A DNA stretch of 64,000 nt from Faeciplasma sp045660445 (GTDB lineage Bacteria > Bacillota > Clostridia > Oscillospirales > Ruminococcaceae), in the NCBI GenBank assembly GCA_045660445.1, contig JAZRDR010000006.1, forward strand, positions 114,187 through 178,186, given 5' to 3'. Every line of letters begins with the position of its first letter. Position 1 is the first letter of the stretch. The notes under the pieces were generated by a model that ran no database searches, was not told where the DNA came from, and was given only the letters and a program-made list of their open reading frames with translations. This document shows, in pieces, positions 32,787-40,796 of this stretch. The position numbers were made by a program, and so were the translations under genes.

Positions 32787-33758
32787 TTAATCAATTTCAG
32801 GGCCTTTATATTCATCCTCGAACGGTTTGTCGGCACGGTTTTGTGTTCCGTCTTTTTTCATCTTAACGATCACAAAGACGACCACGAAAATAACCAAACC
32901 GATGAAAACCAGCAACAAGGGCGACACCTTTGGCATTGCCAAAGCTGCTTTTGGGAATACATCACCATAATCCTCAACGACGATGCAGATCGGGATTCCA
33001 GTTTCCTCGGTAAAAGCTTCAAGCGAGGTGTTAACGGTTTCCTCGGTCAAGGAAAGCTCGGTATAGTTGATAAGCTTTGAGCTTGCCGAGTGAGCCTCGT
33101 TACAGGTGAATGACGTTTCTAAGCCCAAGGCTTTGACGTTGTCAGTCATCATATCCACAGCACCCGCAAGGTTGCTGTCAAGAGAATACCAATAGCCTGC
33201 CATGTTAACGTTTGAATAAAGAGCGTGGCCAAGCTCGGTTTCGTTATTGCCGAACATATAGTTTATCTCTCGCTCGATATGGTCTCCCACCCAAGCTATG
33301 TAATAATAATCGTCAGCGTTCTCGTTTGTTAAAAACACGATGAGGATGTTGTCTTCATAGGCTGAAGAGCTTCCAAACGCCTTGTTATACTGCGAATCGG
33401 CATAAGCCTGGATGGTAGCCTCATCATAATTTGAAAACTCATCGTTAAAAGTGATGTTAACAGAACCCGTGGACATGCTGAACAGCATCATCGTAACAAA
33501 AAGAACAATGATAACGGGAGCAAAAATCGCTCCTAAGCACCCTCCGCCGCCGTGATTATAATATCTTCTCGGTCTGAATCCGCCGAAGTGAATATATGGC
33601 ATATGATGGTGATGGTGCATCGGCGGTCTTGGATAAAATCCGCCTCTCGGTCCGCCAAAGCTTCCTCCGCGGGCACCTCCAAAACTGCCTCCTCGGCTTC
33701 CGCCGAAGCTACCTCCACGAGCACCGCCTCCGCGGCCTCCTCCACCCGGTCCGGGCAT
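32787..33758 (-). CDS. Gly/Arg-rich two-helix membrane protein
   Basis: A 323-residue protein with an unusual N-terminus: about 50 residues of GGRGG and RGGSFGG-type repeats, then a His run (MHHHHHM) and an Arg/Tyr segment. Two transmembrane helices follow, GAIFAPVIIVLFVTMMLF (about 78-95) and LLLVFIGLVIFVVVFVIV (near 285-302), with an approximately 190-residue domain between them. The Gly/Arg tail and short basic C-terminus would be cytoplasmic and the domain outside. I do not recognise the outer domain; it has no cysteine pair or catalytic motif. ATG 33758 is preferred over 33764 because of AAGGAGG spacing. It is 22 bp downstream of the tetR-type gene on the same strand, so cotranscription is likely. 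Confidence 0.75.
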   Translation of the reverse strand: MPGPGGGGRGGGARGGSFGGSRGGSFGGARGGSFGGPRGGFYPRPPMHHHHHMPYIHFGGFRPRRYYNHGGGGCLGAIFAPVIIVLFVTMMLFSMSTGSVNITFNDEFSNYDEATIQAYADSQYNKAFGSSSAYEDNILIVFLTNENADDYYYIAWVGDHIEREINYMFGNNETELGHALYSNVNMAGYWYSLDSNLAGAVDMMTDNVKALGLETSFTCNEAHSASSKLINYTELSLTEETVNTSLEAFTEETGIPICIVVEDYGDVFPKAALAMPKVSPLLLVFIGLVIFVVVFVIVKMKKDGTQNRADKPFEDEYKGPEID

Positions 33759-33786
33759 GGTCATTCCTCCTTAATAAATGTCAAAA

Positions 33787-34365
33787 CTATCTTTCAAACG
33801 TGTCATTAGGCGGCACAAACATCGGCTGAGTGATTATTCTTGATGCAACGTCAGCCATTTCGTTTGCTGTTGCTTTAAACCCCTCGTGATGCCAATTGAT
33901 AACAAGCGACATCAGCCCCGAAACAAAGAACACTAAGCCATGGTTGCGAAGTGCTTTTGAAAAAGTGGGGAAGAAGGATTTCGTCACAATGTCGTCCATT
34001 TCGGATATTGATATCGAGCGTTGGATGAGTATGCCGCTAAGCCCTGAACGTGCCAAAGCATCCAATAAAGGTTTATGGTCCTGCCAGAATGAGAAGAACT
34101 TTGCCATTGTATCATAAGTCTCGTGAACACCGCTTCCAACAAAGTTAGCTATAAAGTCCATAAGTGTATGGTCAATAAGCGCAAAAAGTGCGCCGTCCTT
34201 ACTGCTAAAATAGCGATAGAACGACTTTCTTGGAACATTCATCACGTCGCAAAGCTCGCTTATGGTGATATCCTCATATTGATGGGTCTTCATTGCTTCA
34301 AGCAAGCCTGCCTCAAGCTCTCGCTGACGGCGAGCAGACTGCTCGGTTACACAGCGTTTATACAT
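33787..34365 (-). CDS. TetR/AcrR family transcriptional regulator
   Basis: A 192-residue TetR-type repressor. The N-terminal HTH is ITISELCDVMNVPRKSFYRYFSSKDGAL (residues 33-60), with the typical SFYRYFSSKD recognition helix ending. The C-terminal domain is presumably ligand-binding and is not further recognisable. RBS AAAGGGAGAAAG. It is divergent from a GPH-type sugar symporter with a 221-bp gap, and upstream of the Gly/Arg-rich membrane protein. Either could be its target. Confidence 0.88.
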   Translation of the reverse strand: MYKRCVTEQSARRQRELEAGLLEAMKTHQYEDITISELCDVMNVPRKSFYRYFSSKDGALFALIDHTLMDFIANFVGSGVHETYDTMAKFFSFWQDHKPLLDALARSGLSGILIQRSISISEMDDIVTKSFFPTFSKALRNHGLVFFVSGLMSLVINWHHEGFKATANEMADVASRIITQPMFVPPNDTFER

Positions 34366-34586
34366 ATAAACTTTCTCCCTTTAAACTGTTGTGTAAATTA
34401 TAACATATATTTTAACCAAAATCAATCGGTTTGTGAATCTTGCTTAAAAAGCCTTTTCAACTTCGTGTGGGTGTGTCACAAAACAAAGCTTTTGGAACTA
34501 CCTTGCAGATGTTGTTTTCAGCTATAATATAATGGTAACGTGGAGCATAGCGCGCTTCACAAAAAATGAAGGAGGTCATATTTGTT

Positions 34587-36062
34587 ATGGCAAAAAACAA
34601 TAATATTGATGCCAATGGCAAGCGCAAGTTTGGCATTCGCGACAGTATTGCTTACGCTGCCGGCGACTTGGGATGCAACATGAGCTTTGCTCTTAAGGGC
34701 ACAATGGCACTTTTCTGGACCCAGGTTATGGGTATGAGTGCATGGTATTCTCTTCTTCTGATCATCGTTCAGGTTTGGGATGCCATTAACGACCCGCTTA
34801 TCGGTTCTATGATCGACGCTGACAAGCGCAAATACAGAAGAAATAAATTCCTGCAGTACATTTGGGTAGGTTCTCTCGGACTTATCGTTGGCGGTGCTTG
34901 CTGCTTCTTGCCCTTCCCCGGTGCTCCCGTTTGGGCTAAGTTCATCATCTTCATCGCAGGTTACGTTGTTTGGGATGCTTTCTACACCATCGCAAACGTT
35001 CCTTACGGTTCGCTTCTCTCCTTGATCTCTAAGGATCCTGCAGACCGTGCTTCCCTCTCCGCTTGGAGATCTATCGGTTCCATGGTTGGTAACATGCTCC
35101 CCATGGTAATCCTTCCCTTCCTTATTTATAACGATGACGAATCCCTTAACGGCAAGATGGTATTCGTTGCCGCTCTCGTAATGGGCGTTTTGGGCTTCAT
35201 CTGCTTCCAGTTCATGATCAAGAACACCGAGATCCGCGTTGACACCGACGTTGCTGTTAACGAAGATGCACCCAAGTTCAACGTTCTCGAAGCACTTAAG
35301 AACTTTGTACATAACCGTCCTGCAGTTGGTGCTACTATCGCTGCAATGGGTATGTTCATCGGCATGCAGGGTGCTACAACTGCTGTTTCCGTTACATTCC
35401 AGATCTACTTCAAGAACACCGAGATCTCCGGTATCGTTCAGCTCTTTGCAATGATCCCGATCCTTCTCTTCACTCCTTTGGCAAGAAAGATGGTTACCAA
35501 ATACGGTAAGAAGGAGCTCTCTGTTGTCGGTGCTATCTGTTCCATCATCGGTGGTTTAGGGCTCTTCATCATCACTCCCAACAACGTCAATCTTGATCTT
35601 ATGATCTACATCCTCTGCCAGCTCGTTTACAGCCTTGGCCTTGGTATCTACTCCACAGTTTCTTGGGCAATGATGGGCGACGCTATCGACTATAACGAAT
35701 GGAAGACCGGCAAGCGCGAAGAAGGCGTTGTATATTCCTTGCACTCCTTCTTCAGAAAGCTCGCACAGGGCGTTGGCCCCGCAGTTGCTTTGCTTATCAT
35801 GCAGGGCATGGGCTACGTCAACAACGCTGTTGACCCTGAAACCGGTGCTGAATTCATCGACGTTACCTTGCTCTCTTGGGACTTCGCAGTACAGCTCCGT
35901 TCACTCGTAGCTATCCTCTTCCTTGTTGCTGCAGTTATGCAGTTCATCGGTCTTGGACTTATCTACAATCTTGATAAGAAGACCATGGAAACAATGAACG
36001 CAGAGCTTGAAGCTCGTCATGCTGATCCTGCAGAGGAATTTGTTACCGTGTCAGCTGAATAA
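34587..36062 (+). CDS. GPH family glycoside/pentoside/hexuronide:cation symporter
   Basis: A 491-residue, twelve-helix MFS transporter of the GPH family (MelB/XynP/LacS type) that imports sugars with Na+ or H+. Diagnostic segments: FGIRDSIAYAAGDLGCNMSF (about 13-32), VWDAINDPLIGSMIDAD (about 64-80), NVPYGSLLSLISKDPADRA (about 140-158), LGIYSTVSWAMMGDAIDYNEW (about 355-375), then KTGKREEGV. I moved the start from 34566 to ATG 34587, which has GGAGG 10 nt upstream. The codons are strongly biased to C/T-ending optimal types, suggesting high expression. The sugar is unknown; alpha-galactosides or mannosides would fit the nearby GH27 and GH92. Confidence 0.9.
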   Translation: MAKNNNIDANGKRKFGIRDSIAYAAGDLGCNMSFALKGTMALFWTQVMGMSAWYSLLLIIVQVWDAINDPLIGSMIDADKRKYRRNKFLQYIWVGSLGLIVGGACCFLPFPGAPVWAKFIIFIAGYVVWDAFYTIANVPYGSLLSLISKDPADRASLSAWRSIGSMVGNMLPMVILPFLIYNDDESLNGKMVFVAALVMGVLGFICFQFMIKNTEIRVDTDVAVNEDAPKFNVLEALKNFVHNRPAVGATIAAMGMFIGMQGATTAVSVTFQIYFKNTEISGIVQLFAMIPILLFTPLARKMVTKYGKKELSVVGAICSIIGGLGLFIITPNNVNLDLMIYILCQLVYSLGLGIYSTVSWAMMGDAIDYNEWKTGKREEGVVYSLHSFFRKLAQGVGPAVALLIMQGMGYVNNAVDPETGAEFIDVTLLSWDFAVQLRSLVAILFLVAAVMQFIGLGLIYNLDKKTMETMNAELEARHADPAEEFVTVSAE

Positions 36063-36083
36063 TTAGGCAATATTTATCTCTTA

Positions 36084-36118
36084 AACAGTGGGAAGAATTA
36101 TCTTCCCACTGTTTTTTT
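36084..36118 (+). terminator. Terminator of the GPH symporter
   Basis: Perfect 13-bp stem AACAGTGGGAAGA (36084-36096) with TCTTCCCACTGTT (36101-36113), loop ATTA, then Ts. Confidence 0.92.
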
Positions 36119-36130
36119 GCGCGCAAAAGG

Positions 36131-36159
36131 TTGATTTGGTTTTGATTTTGGCGTATAAT
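36131..36159 (+). promoter_or_regulatory. Promoter of the PlsC-like/GltS-like operon
   Basis: TTGATT (36131-36136), 17-bp spacer, TATAAT (36154-36159). Confidence 0.72.
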
Positions 36160-36191
36160 GATTTTATAAATTGTTTTGCAAAGGACCTTTT

Positions 36192-37340
36192 ATGAATAAA
36201 AGACACATAATTTTCTACAAGTTGCTTCGTCCGCTGGTCGTCCTCTTTTTAAAGATCACCTTCGGATATAAATATGAGCCTGCGAAAAATCTCCCCGAAA
36301 ACTATGTCGTGCTGTCAAATCATGCAACCGATTTTGATATGCTTTTTGTTGGGGCAAGCTTCAAAAAACAGATGTATTTTGTGGGAAGCGAACACATTTT
36401 AAGATGGGGCTTCCTCTCGAAAATCATTGACTTTGTTTTTGCCCCCATATTAAGATATAAGGGAACGGTTGCTACATCGACAGTTAAAGAAATATTTTCG
36501 CGCACTCGAAACGGCGCAAATGTTTGTATGTTTGCCGAGGGGGTTAGAACGTGGGACGGTGTTTCCTCTCCGATCTTGCCATCGACCGCAAAGATGATCA
36601 AAAAGCTTGGCTGTGCCTTGGTTACATATAAGCTGACAGGCGGATATTTTGCAAGCCCAATGTGGAGCGGAGCAAGCATTCGCAAAGGCGAGGTTAAGGG
36701 TGCTCCTGTTAACATCTATTCAAGTGAACAGCTTAAATCGATGAGCGTTGACGAGATTTATGAAGCCATCGTTAACGATCTTTACGAGGATGCATATGCC
36801 ACACAGCTTAAAGCTCCAAAGCGATATAAAAGCAAGCGCGGCGCCGAGCATATGGAAAACCTTTTGTTTGTCTGCCCCGATTGCGGAGCATATGACAGCA
36901 TAACCTCATCCGGCGACACGTTTGGCTGCTCAAAATGCGGCATGAGCGTTAAATATGACGAGTTTGGAATGCTCGATCACCCCAGATTTAAAACTGTTAA
37001 AGAGCTTTCTGATTGGCAGTACCTGAAAGTTGGCGAGGATGTTGCAAACGGAATTTTATACTCTGCCGAAAACGGAACTCTTAAAACCGTGGACAATAAC
37101 CATATCGAGCATTTCATTACAAGCGGCAAGATCGAAATGTCAGGCAACAAACTTATCTGCGGCGATAAAGAGTTTGATATGTCAGACATAAGCGTAATGG
37201 CAATGCACGGACAAAAAGCAATTGTTTTCACAGCAAGCGGCGAATATTACGAACTTATCCCAAGCAAGTGCCATAATTCGTGGAAATTCCACTTATATTA
37301 TAACACTGTTAAAAAATTTGAAACAGAAAAGGCAAGGTGA
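36192..37340 (+). CDS. PlsC-like lysophospholipid acyltransferase with C-terminal zinc ribbon
   Basis: A 382-residue protein. Residues 1-200 form a glycerolipid acyltransferase domain with the catalytic HX4D motif as LSNHATDFDML (about 40-50) and the substrate motif FAEGVRTWDG (about 113-122). This fits transfer of an acyl chain to lysophosphatidic acid or a related lipid at the membrane. It is followed by a zinc-ribbon-like CPDCGAYDSITSSG and FGCSKCGMSVKY (about 227-258) and a roughly 120-residue C-terminal region. The zinc ribbon fused behind the acyltransferase is not part of classical PlsC (about 240 residues). The start ATG 36192 has AAAGGA upstream. The following symporter gene starts 5 bp after its stop. 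Confidence 0.83.
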   Translation: MNKRHIIFYKLLRPLVVLFLKITFGYKYEPAKNLPENYVVLSNHATDFDMLFVGASFKKQMYFVGSEHILRWGFLSKIIDFVFAPILRYKGTVATSTVKEIFSRTRNGANVCMFAEGVRTWDGVSSPILPSTAKMIKKLGCALVTYKLTGGYFASPMWSGASIRKGEVKGAPVNIYSSEQLKSMSVDEIYEAIVNDLYEDAYATQLKAPKRYKSKRGAEHMENLLFVCPDCGAYDSITSSGDTFGCSKCGMSVKYDEFGMLDHPRFKTVKELSDWQYLKVGEDVANGILYSAENGTLKTVDNNHIEHFITSGKIEMSGNKLICGDKEFDMSDISVMAMHGQKAIVFTASGEYYELIPSKCHNSWKFHLYYNTVKKFETEKAR

Positions 37341-37345
37341 CATTA

Positions 37346-38737
37346 ATGGATTTTTCATCGGCTAATACTTCACTGTGGAGCCCTATCATTCAGATAGGTA
37401 TTATTGCAGGTCTTATCCTTCTTGCAAATGTTCTTCGAAGAAAGGTTAAGTTCATCCGTCAGAGCTTGATGCCCACTGCTGTTTTAGCAGGCTTCATTTT
37501 ATTGCTGTTAAAGGCAACTAATCTCATTCCCATCAACACTGACTTTTTAGAGACGATCACATATCACACCATCGCTATCGGATTCATTGCTTTAAGTCTT
37601 CGCGTTCCCGAAAAGCAGTCTGAATCCGGCGCACTTATAGGCAGTAAGAGCGGTGCACTTATCGTTAGTACATATTTGGTGCAAGCGTTTGTCGGCCTTG
37701 TTATTTCTTTAGTTTTGGCATTTACCCTTATGCCTGATCTTTTTAAAGCAAGCGGCATTCTTCTTCCGATGGCTTATGGACAAGGTCCTGGTCAGGCAAA
37801 TAATGTCGGCTCGACTTATGAGGCATTGGGCATGGCAGGCGGAAGAAGCTTCGGTCTTTCCCTTGCTGCAATGGGATATCTTTGTGCTTGCGTTGTTGGT
37901 GTTATTTATCTTAATGTTTTGCACCGCAAAAAGAAGATCGCACATTCTGAAGGCGATGGCGAACTTATTTCCGGCTCGGTAACAGTCGATACCTTCCAGG
38001 ACGAAAACGAAGCTCCCATTTCCGAATCTGTCGACAGACTTAGCATCCAGGCTGCACTTTGTGCGCTTGTATATTTGCTTACTTATCTTCTTACATGGGG
38101 CATTGTTTCCTTGCTCGAGGCTGTCGCTCCCGGCGTTGCCGCAACCGTAAGCACACTTTTGTGGGGATTCAACTTTATTGTCGGATCGGCAATTGCAATG
38201 CTTTGCCGCGTTCTGTTCCAGGGGCTTCGAAAAGCCAAGGTTATGCACAGACAGTATCAAAACAACTATCTTTTAAGCAGAATTTCCGGTCTTGCTTTTG
38301 ACATTATGATCATCGCAGGTATTGCAAGCATTGATATCAGCGATCTTCAGGGCTATTGGCTTCCCTTCATCTTAATGTCCGTTATAGGCGGAATCGCAAC
38401 CTTCTGCTATTTGAAGTATATGTGCAAAAAGCTCTATCCTGATTATTGGTATGAAGGCTTCTTGTCGATGTTCGGAATGCTTACCGGAACGATCAGCTCG
38501 GGCGTTTTGCTTTTAAGAGAAGTCGATCCCGAACTTAAAACTCCTGCCTCGAACAATCTGGTAACAGGAAGCTCGTTCGGAATCATCTTCGGCGCACCTG
38601 TTTTGCTTCTTGTAAGCTTTGCCGCAAAGGATGACATTTCTGTTTTCATCGCTTTAGGGCTTGTAGTCGTATATCTTGCAGCACTTCTTTTATACATCTT
38701 CAATATTGGCAAGAAAAAGAATAAAGTTAACGAATAA
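37346..38737 (+). CDS. Sodium:glutamate symporter (GltS)-like transporter
   Basis: A 463-residue membrane protein related to the GltS sodium/glutamate symporter family, with two inverted halves of about five helices. The family hairpin loops appear as ILLPMAYGQGPGQANNVGS (about 139-157) and FGMLTGTISSGVLLLREVDP (about 376-395). A cytoplasmic central loop contains charged residues (KKKIAHSEGDGE). Some relatives transport other anions, so glutamate is a family inference. ATG 37346 is chosen over GTG 37337, because AAGGTGAC sits at the correct distance and the former overlaps the upstream stop. A terminator follows. Confidence 0.83.
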   Translation: MDFSSANTSLWSPIIQIGIIAGLILLANVLRRKVKFIRQSLMPTAVLAGFILLLLKATNLIPINTDFLETITYHTIAIGFIALSLRVPEKQSESGALIGSKSGALIVSTYLVQAFVGLVISLVLAFTLMPDLFKASGILLPMAYGQGPGQANNVGSTYEALGMAGGRSFGLSLAAMGYLCACVVGVIYLNVLHRKKKIAHSEGDGELISGSVTVDTFQDENEAPISESVDRLSIQAALCALVYLLTYLLTWGIVSLLEAVAPGVAATVSTLLWGFNFIVGSAIAMLCRVLFQGLRKAKVMHRQYQNNYLLSRISGLAFDIMIIAGIASIDISDLQGYWLPFILMSVIGGIATFCYLKYMCKKLYPDYWYEGFLSMFGMLTGTISSGVLLLREVDPELKTPASNNLVTGSSFGIIFGAPVLLLVSFAAKDDISVFIALGLVVVYLAALLLYIFNIGKKKNKVNE

Positions 38738-38745
38738 AACGGTTA

Positions 38746-38779
38746 GCTCCCCTATCGGTTTAGATAGGGGAGCTTTTTT
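38746..38779 (+). terminator. Terminator of the gltS-like gene
   Basis: Perfect 11-bp stem GCTCCCCTATC (38746-38756) with GATAGGGGAGC (38763-38773), then TTTTTTG. Confidence 0.92.
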
Positions 38780-38861
38780 GTTTATTATCGTGCGAGAGGC
38801 GGGCACAGCAACGATCTTACAGGCATAAAATAATTATAACAACTTAACGAAAGGTGATTTC

Positions 38862-39353
38862 ATGCCCTCTTGCATAAGCTTTAACGACATCAGTGCGGTG
38901 CTTTTACGCCGCCCAAATGCCTATGCCGAAATTAAAGGAGGCTCTGCTTTTAGCGACATAAACGGCAGAGTTAATTTTCATTGGACACGTCACGGAGTGA
39001 TAGTCGCCGCAAAGGTTATCGGTTTGCCCTCGTTTGGAAACGAATGTGGCCCGCGGATATTTGCTTTTCACATTCACTCGGGAGATTCCTGCACAGGCAA
39101 TCAAAGAGACCCATTTGCTGATGCTTTGACCCATTATAACCCCGACGGAAAGGATCATCCCTATCACGCAGGCGATCTCCCTCCCCTCTTTTCAAACTGC
39201 GGATTTGCGGTCTCGGTTTTTCTTACCAATCGCTTTCTTATTGAAGAGGTGATTGGCAAAACAGTCGTCATTCACGACGGTGTGGACGACTTCACCTCTC
39301 AACCGGCAGGAAATGCCGGAAACAAGATCGCCTGCGGGGTTATAACGAGATAA
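38862..39353 (+). CDS. Cu/Zn superoxide dismutase family protein without signal peptide
   Basis: A 163-residue SOD_Cu family protein. All metal ligands can be traced: FHIH (two Cu histidines, about 69-72), LTHYNP (bridging His), KDHPYHAGDLPP (Zn His, His and Asp) and VVIHDGVDDF (last Cu His). The structural cysteines in GDSC and IACGVI are also present. The active-site channel arginine is replaced: AGNAGNKIACGV has Lys where the family has Arg. There is no signal peptide or lipobox, so the protein appears cytoplasmic, whereas most bacterial Cu/Zn SODs are exported. RBS AAAGGTG. It is monocistronic between two promoters/terminators. Confidence 0.87.
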   Translation: MPSCISFNDISAVLLRRPNAYAEIKGGSAFSDINGRVNFHWTRHGVIVAAKVIGLPSFGNECGPRIFAFHIHSGDSCTGNQRDPFADALTHYNPDGKDHPYHAGDLPPLFSNCGFAVSVFLTNRFLIEEVIGKTVVIHDGVDDFTSQPAGNAGNKIACGVITR

Positions 39354-39367
39354 AAAGCAGTTCTTCG

Positions 39368-39396
39368 TTGCAATTGAGCAAAATGTATGATATAAT
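39368..39396 (+). promoter_or_regulatory. Promoter of the zinc-ribbon membrane protein triplet
   Basis: TTGCAA (39368-39373), 17-bp spacer, TATAAT (39391-39396). Confidence 0.75.
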
Positions 39397-39428
39397 TTTC
39401 TAAAACACAAATGTGTGGAGGGGAAACT

Positions 39429-40142
39429 ATGTTTTGCAAGCATTGCGGCAAAGAGATCGGTGACAGTTATCGTTATTGTATCTATTGCGGAAATAAAGTC
39501 GAGGCTGAAGCTGTCTCCAATCAACCCAGCCTTGCAGTGGATACATTTTCAAACGACGTATACGCCAAACCTCGCAAAAAAGTCCCGGTTGCCGTTTGGA
39601 TTCTTTTAGTGTTTATTATCGCCTGCATCGCTTTACTGTTAATTTTTGTTTTACCTTCATCAACTAATGCCGACGTTCAAAGAACACAGGATACCATAAT
39701 CGTTTGGAACGGAAAAAGTGCCGCCGAAATCGCCGACGAGATCATTGTTTCAACAGACTTCGAGCATTCTTCATATAAGATCCAATACGATACTGGCTGG
39801 GTCAGAGTGATCGACTATTACCATTTGGATGATGTTGTTTACCGTATAGAAGAAACATGGTATGGCAACGTGAACGGCTGGAATCAGCAAAATATCGACT
39901 GGCAGATAGAAGAACTGCACTCTTGGGCTGATCCTTATGAGATATATGATTTCTTTGAATATCGTATTGAGCAGGATGGCGACGATCTTAGAGCCTATTA
40001 CACCGTTAAGGACATGAATTTAAAAGAACATTCTGAAGATTTTAGAAGTGGATGGCTGTTCCCAAGAAAGAAAACAGACGGTCTTATTTCAATGGAGCTG
40101 TCCGAATCCACGCTTCTTAATGACGGATATAAAAAGCAATAA
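39429..40142 (+). CDS. Zinc-ribbon single-pass membrane protein, paralogue 1 of 3
   Basis: A 237-residue protein with an N-terminal zinc ribbon (MFCKHCGKEIGDSYRYCIYC, residues 1-20), a Pro/Lys-containing linker, one membrane helix (VAVWILLVFIIACIALLLIFV, about 55-75) and an outer domain of about 150 residues ending in SMELSESTLLNDGYKKQ. The outer domain has repeated Trp/Tyr residues and a weak resemblance to the DUF1307/YehR-like fold. The start ATG 39429 follows GGAGGGG. It begins three tandem genes of the same architecture, with gaps of 12 and 9 bp. The role is unknown; the architecture suggests a cell-envelope sensor or regulator with cytoplasmic Zn finger. Confidence 0.78.
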   Translation: MFCKHCGKEIGDSYRYCIYCGNKVEAEAVSNQPSLAVDTFSNDVYAKPRKKVPVAVWILLVFIIACIALLLIFVLPSSTNADVQRTQDTIIVWNGKSAAEIADEIIVSTDFEHSSYKIQYDTGWVRVIDYYHLDDVVYRIEETWYGNVNGWNQQNIDWQIEELHSWADPYEIYDFFEYRIEQDGDDLRAYYTVKDMNLKEHSEDFRSGWLFPRKKTDGLISMELSESTLLNDGYKKQ

Positions 40143-40154
40143 GGAGGGGAAAAC

Positions 40155-40787
40155 ATGTTTTGTACAAAATGCGGAACAACTATGCCCGAGGATGCAAGAT
40201 TTTGCCCTAACTGTGGCAAAAACATCAACTCCCCTGTTACGGCTTATTCACAGCCCACGCCGCAATATAATGTTCCCGAAAGAAAAAAGTCAAGCAGCAT
40301 TGGCGCTGTAATCGCCATTATCGCTGTGATTGCGGTTGGCCTTATAACAATAATTGTGATAGCTATAAACGAGCTTATGGGTTCCGGCACCACTGCCCCC
40401 ACCGATTTGGCCTATTCGTCATACTTCTTGGACTATGGCGACGGCTCGGCAACTCTTTTAACGCTCGGCCACAAAGATGATGTTATCTATGAAATGACTA
40501 ATGAATATTTAGTCAACGCGACCAATTGGACTCAGGACGGAATTGATGAATATATCGCCGAATGGGAAGCAGTGTTCGAGGCTGATGATGAAGCTTTGGA
40601 CTGCATGGATTACAGCATAACCGTTGAAGGTAATCTAATCGTAGAGAAATGGGAATATCACGATCTTCATAAGTTAAGAACAATGTTCATGCTTGTAGCT
40701 TACGACTATTTTGACACATTTGAACTTGGAAGTATGACAGAATATGAAGAGTTTCTTTTAGATTACGGATATATAAAGCAGCCTTAA
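40155..40787 (+). CDS. Zinc-ribbon single-pass membrane protein, paralogue 2 of 3
   Basis: A 210-residue protein with the same plan as its neighbours: zinc ribbon MFCTKCGTTMPEDARFCPNC (residues 1-20), linker with KKSSSIG, membrane helix AVIAIIAVIAVGLITIIVIAI (about 51-71), then an outer domain that includes ATLLTLGHKDDVIYEMTNEY and ends in SMTEYEEFLLDYGYIKQP. The phrase D-D-V-x-Y is shared with paralogue 1 (LDDVVYRIEE). RBS AAGGAGGGG. Sequence between paralogues is strongly diverged outside the ribbon, helix and C-terminal GY motif, so the duplication is old. Confidence 0.78.
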   Translation: MFCTKCGTTMPEDARFCPNCGKNINSPVTAYSQPTPQYNVPERKKSSSIGAVIAIIAVIAVGLITIIVIAINELMGSGTTAPTDLAYSSYFLDYGDGSATLLTLGHKDDVIYEMTNEYLVNATNWTQDGIDEYIAEWEAVFEADDEALDCMDYSITVEGNLIVEKWEYHDLHKLRTMFMLVAYDYFDTFELGSMTEYEEFLLDYGYIKQP

Positions 40788-40796
40788 GGGGGACGC

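Noticed and set aside
34366..34586. TetR operator between the tetR-type gene and the sugar symporter
   Set aside because: The region is AT-rich with several weak repeats, but I found no convincing palindrome to assign.
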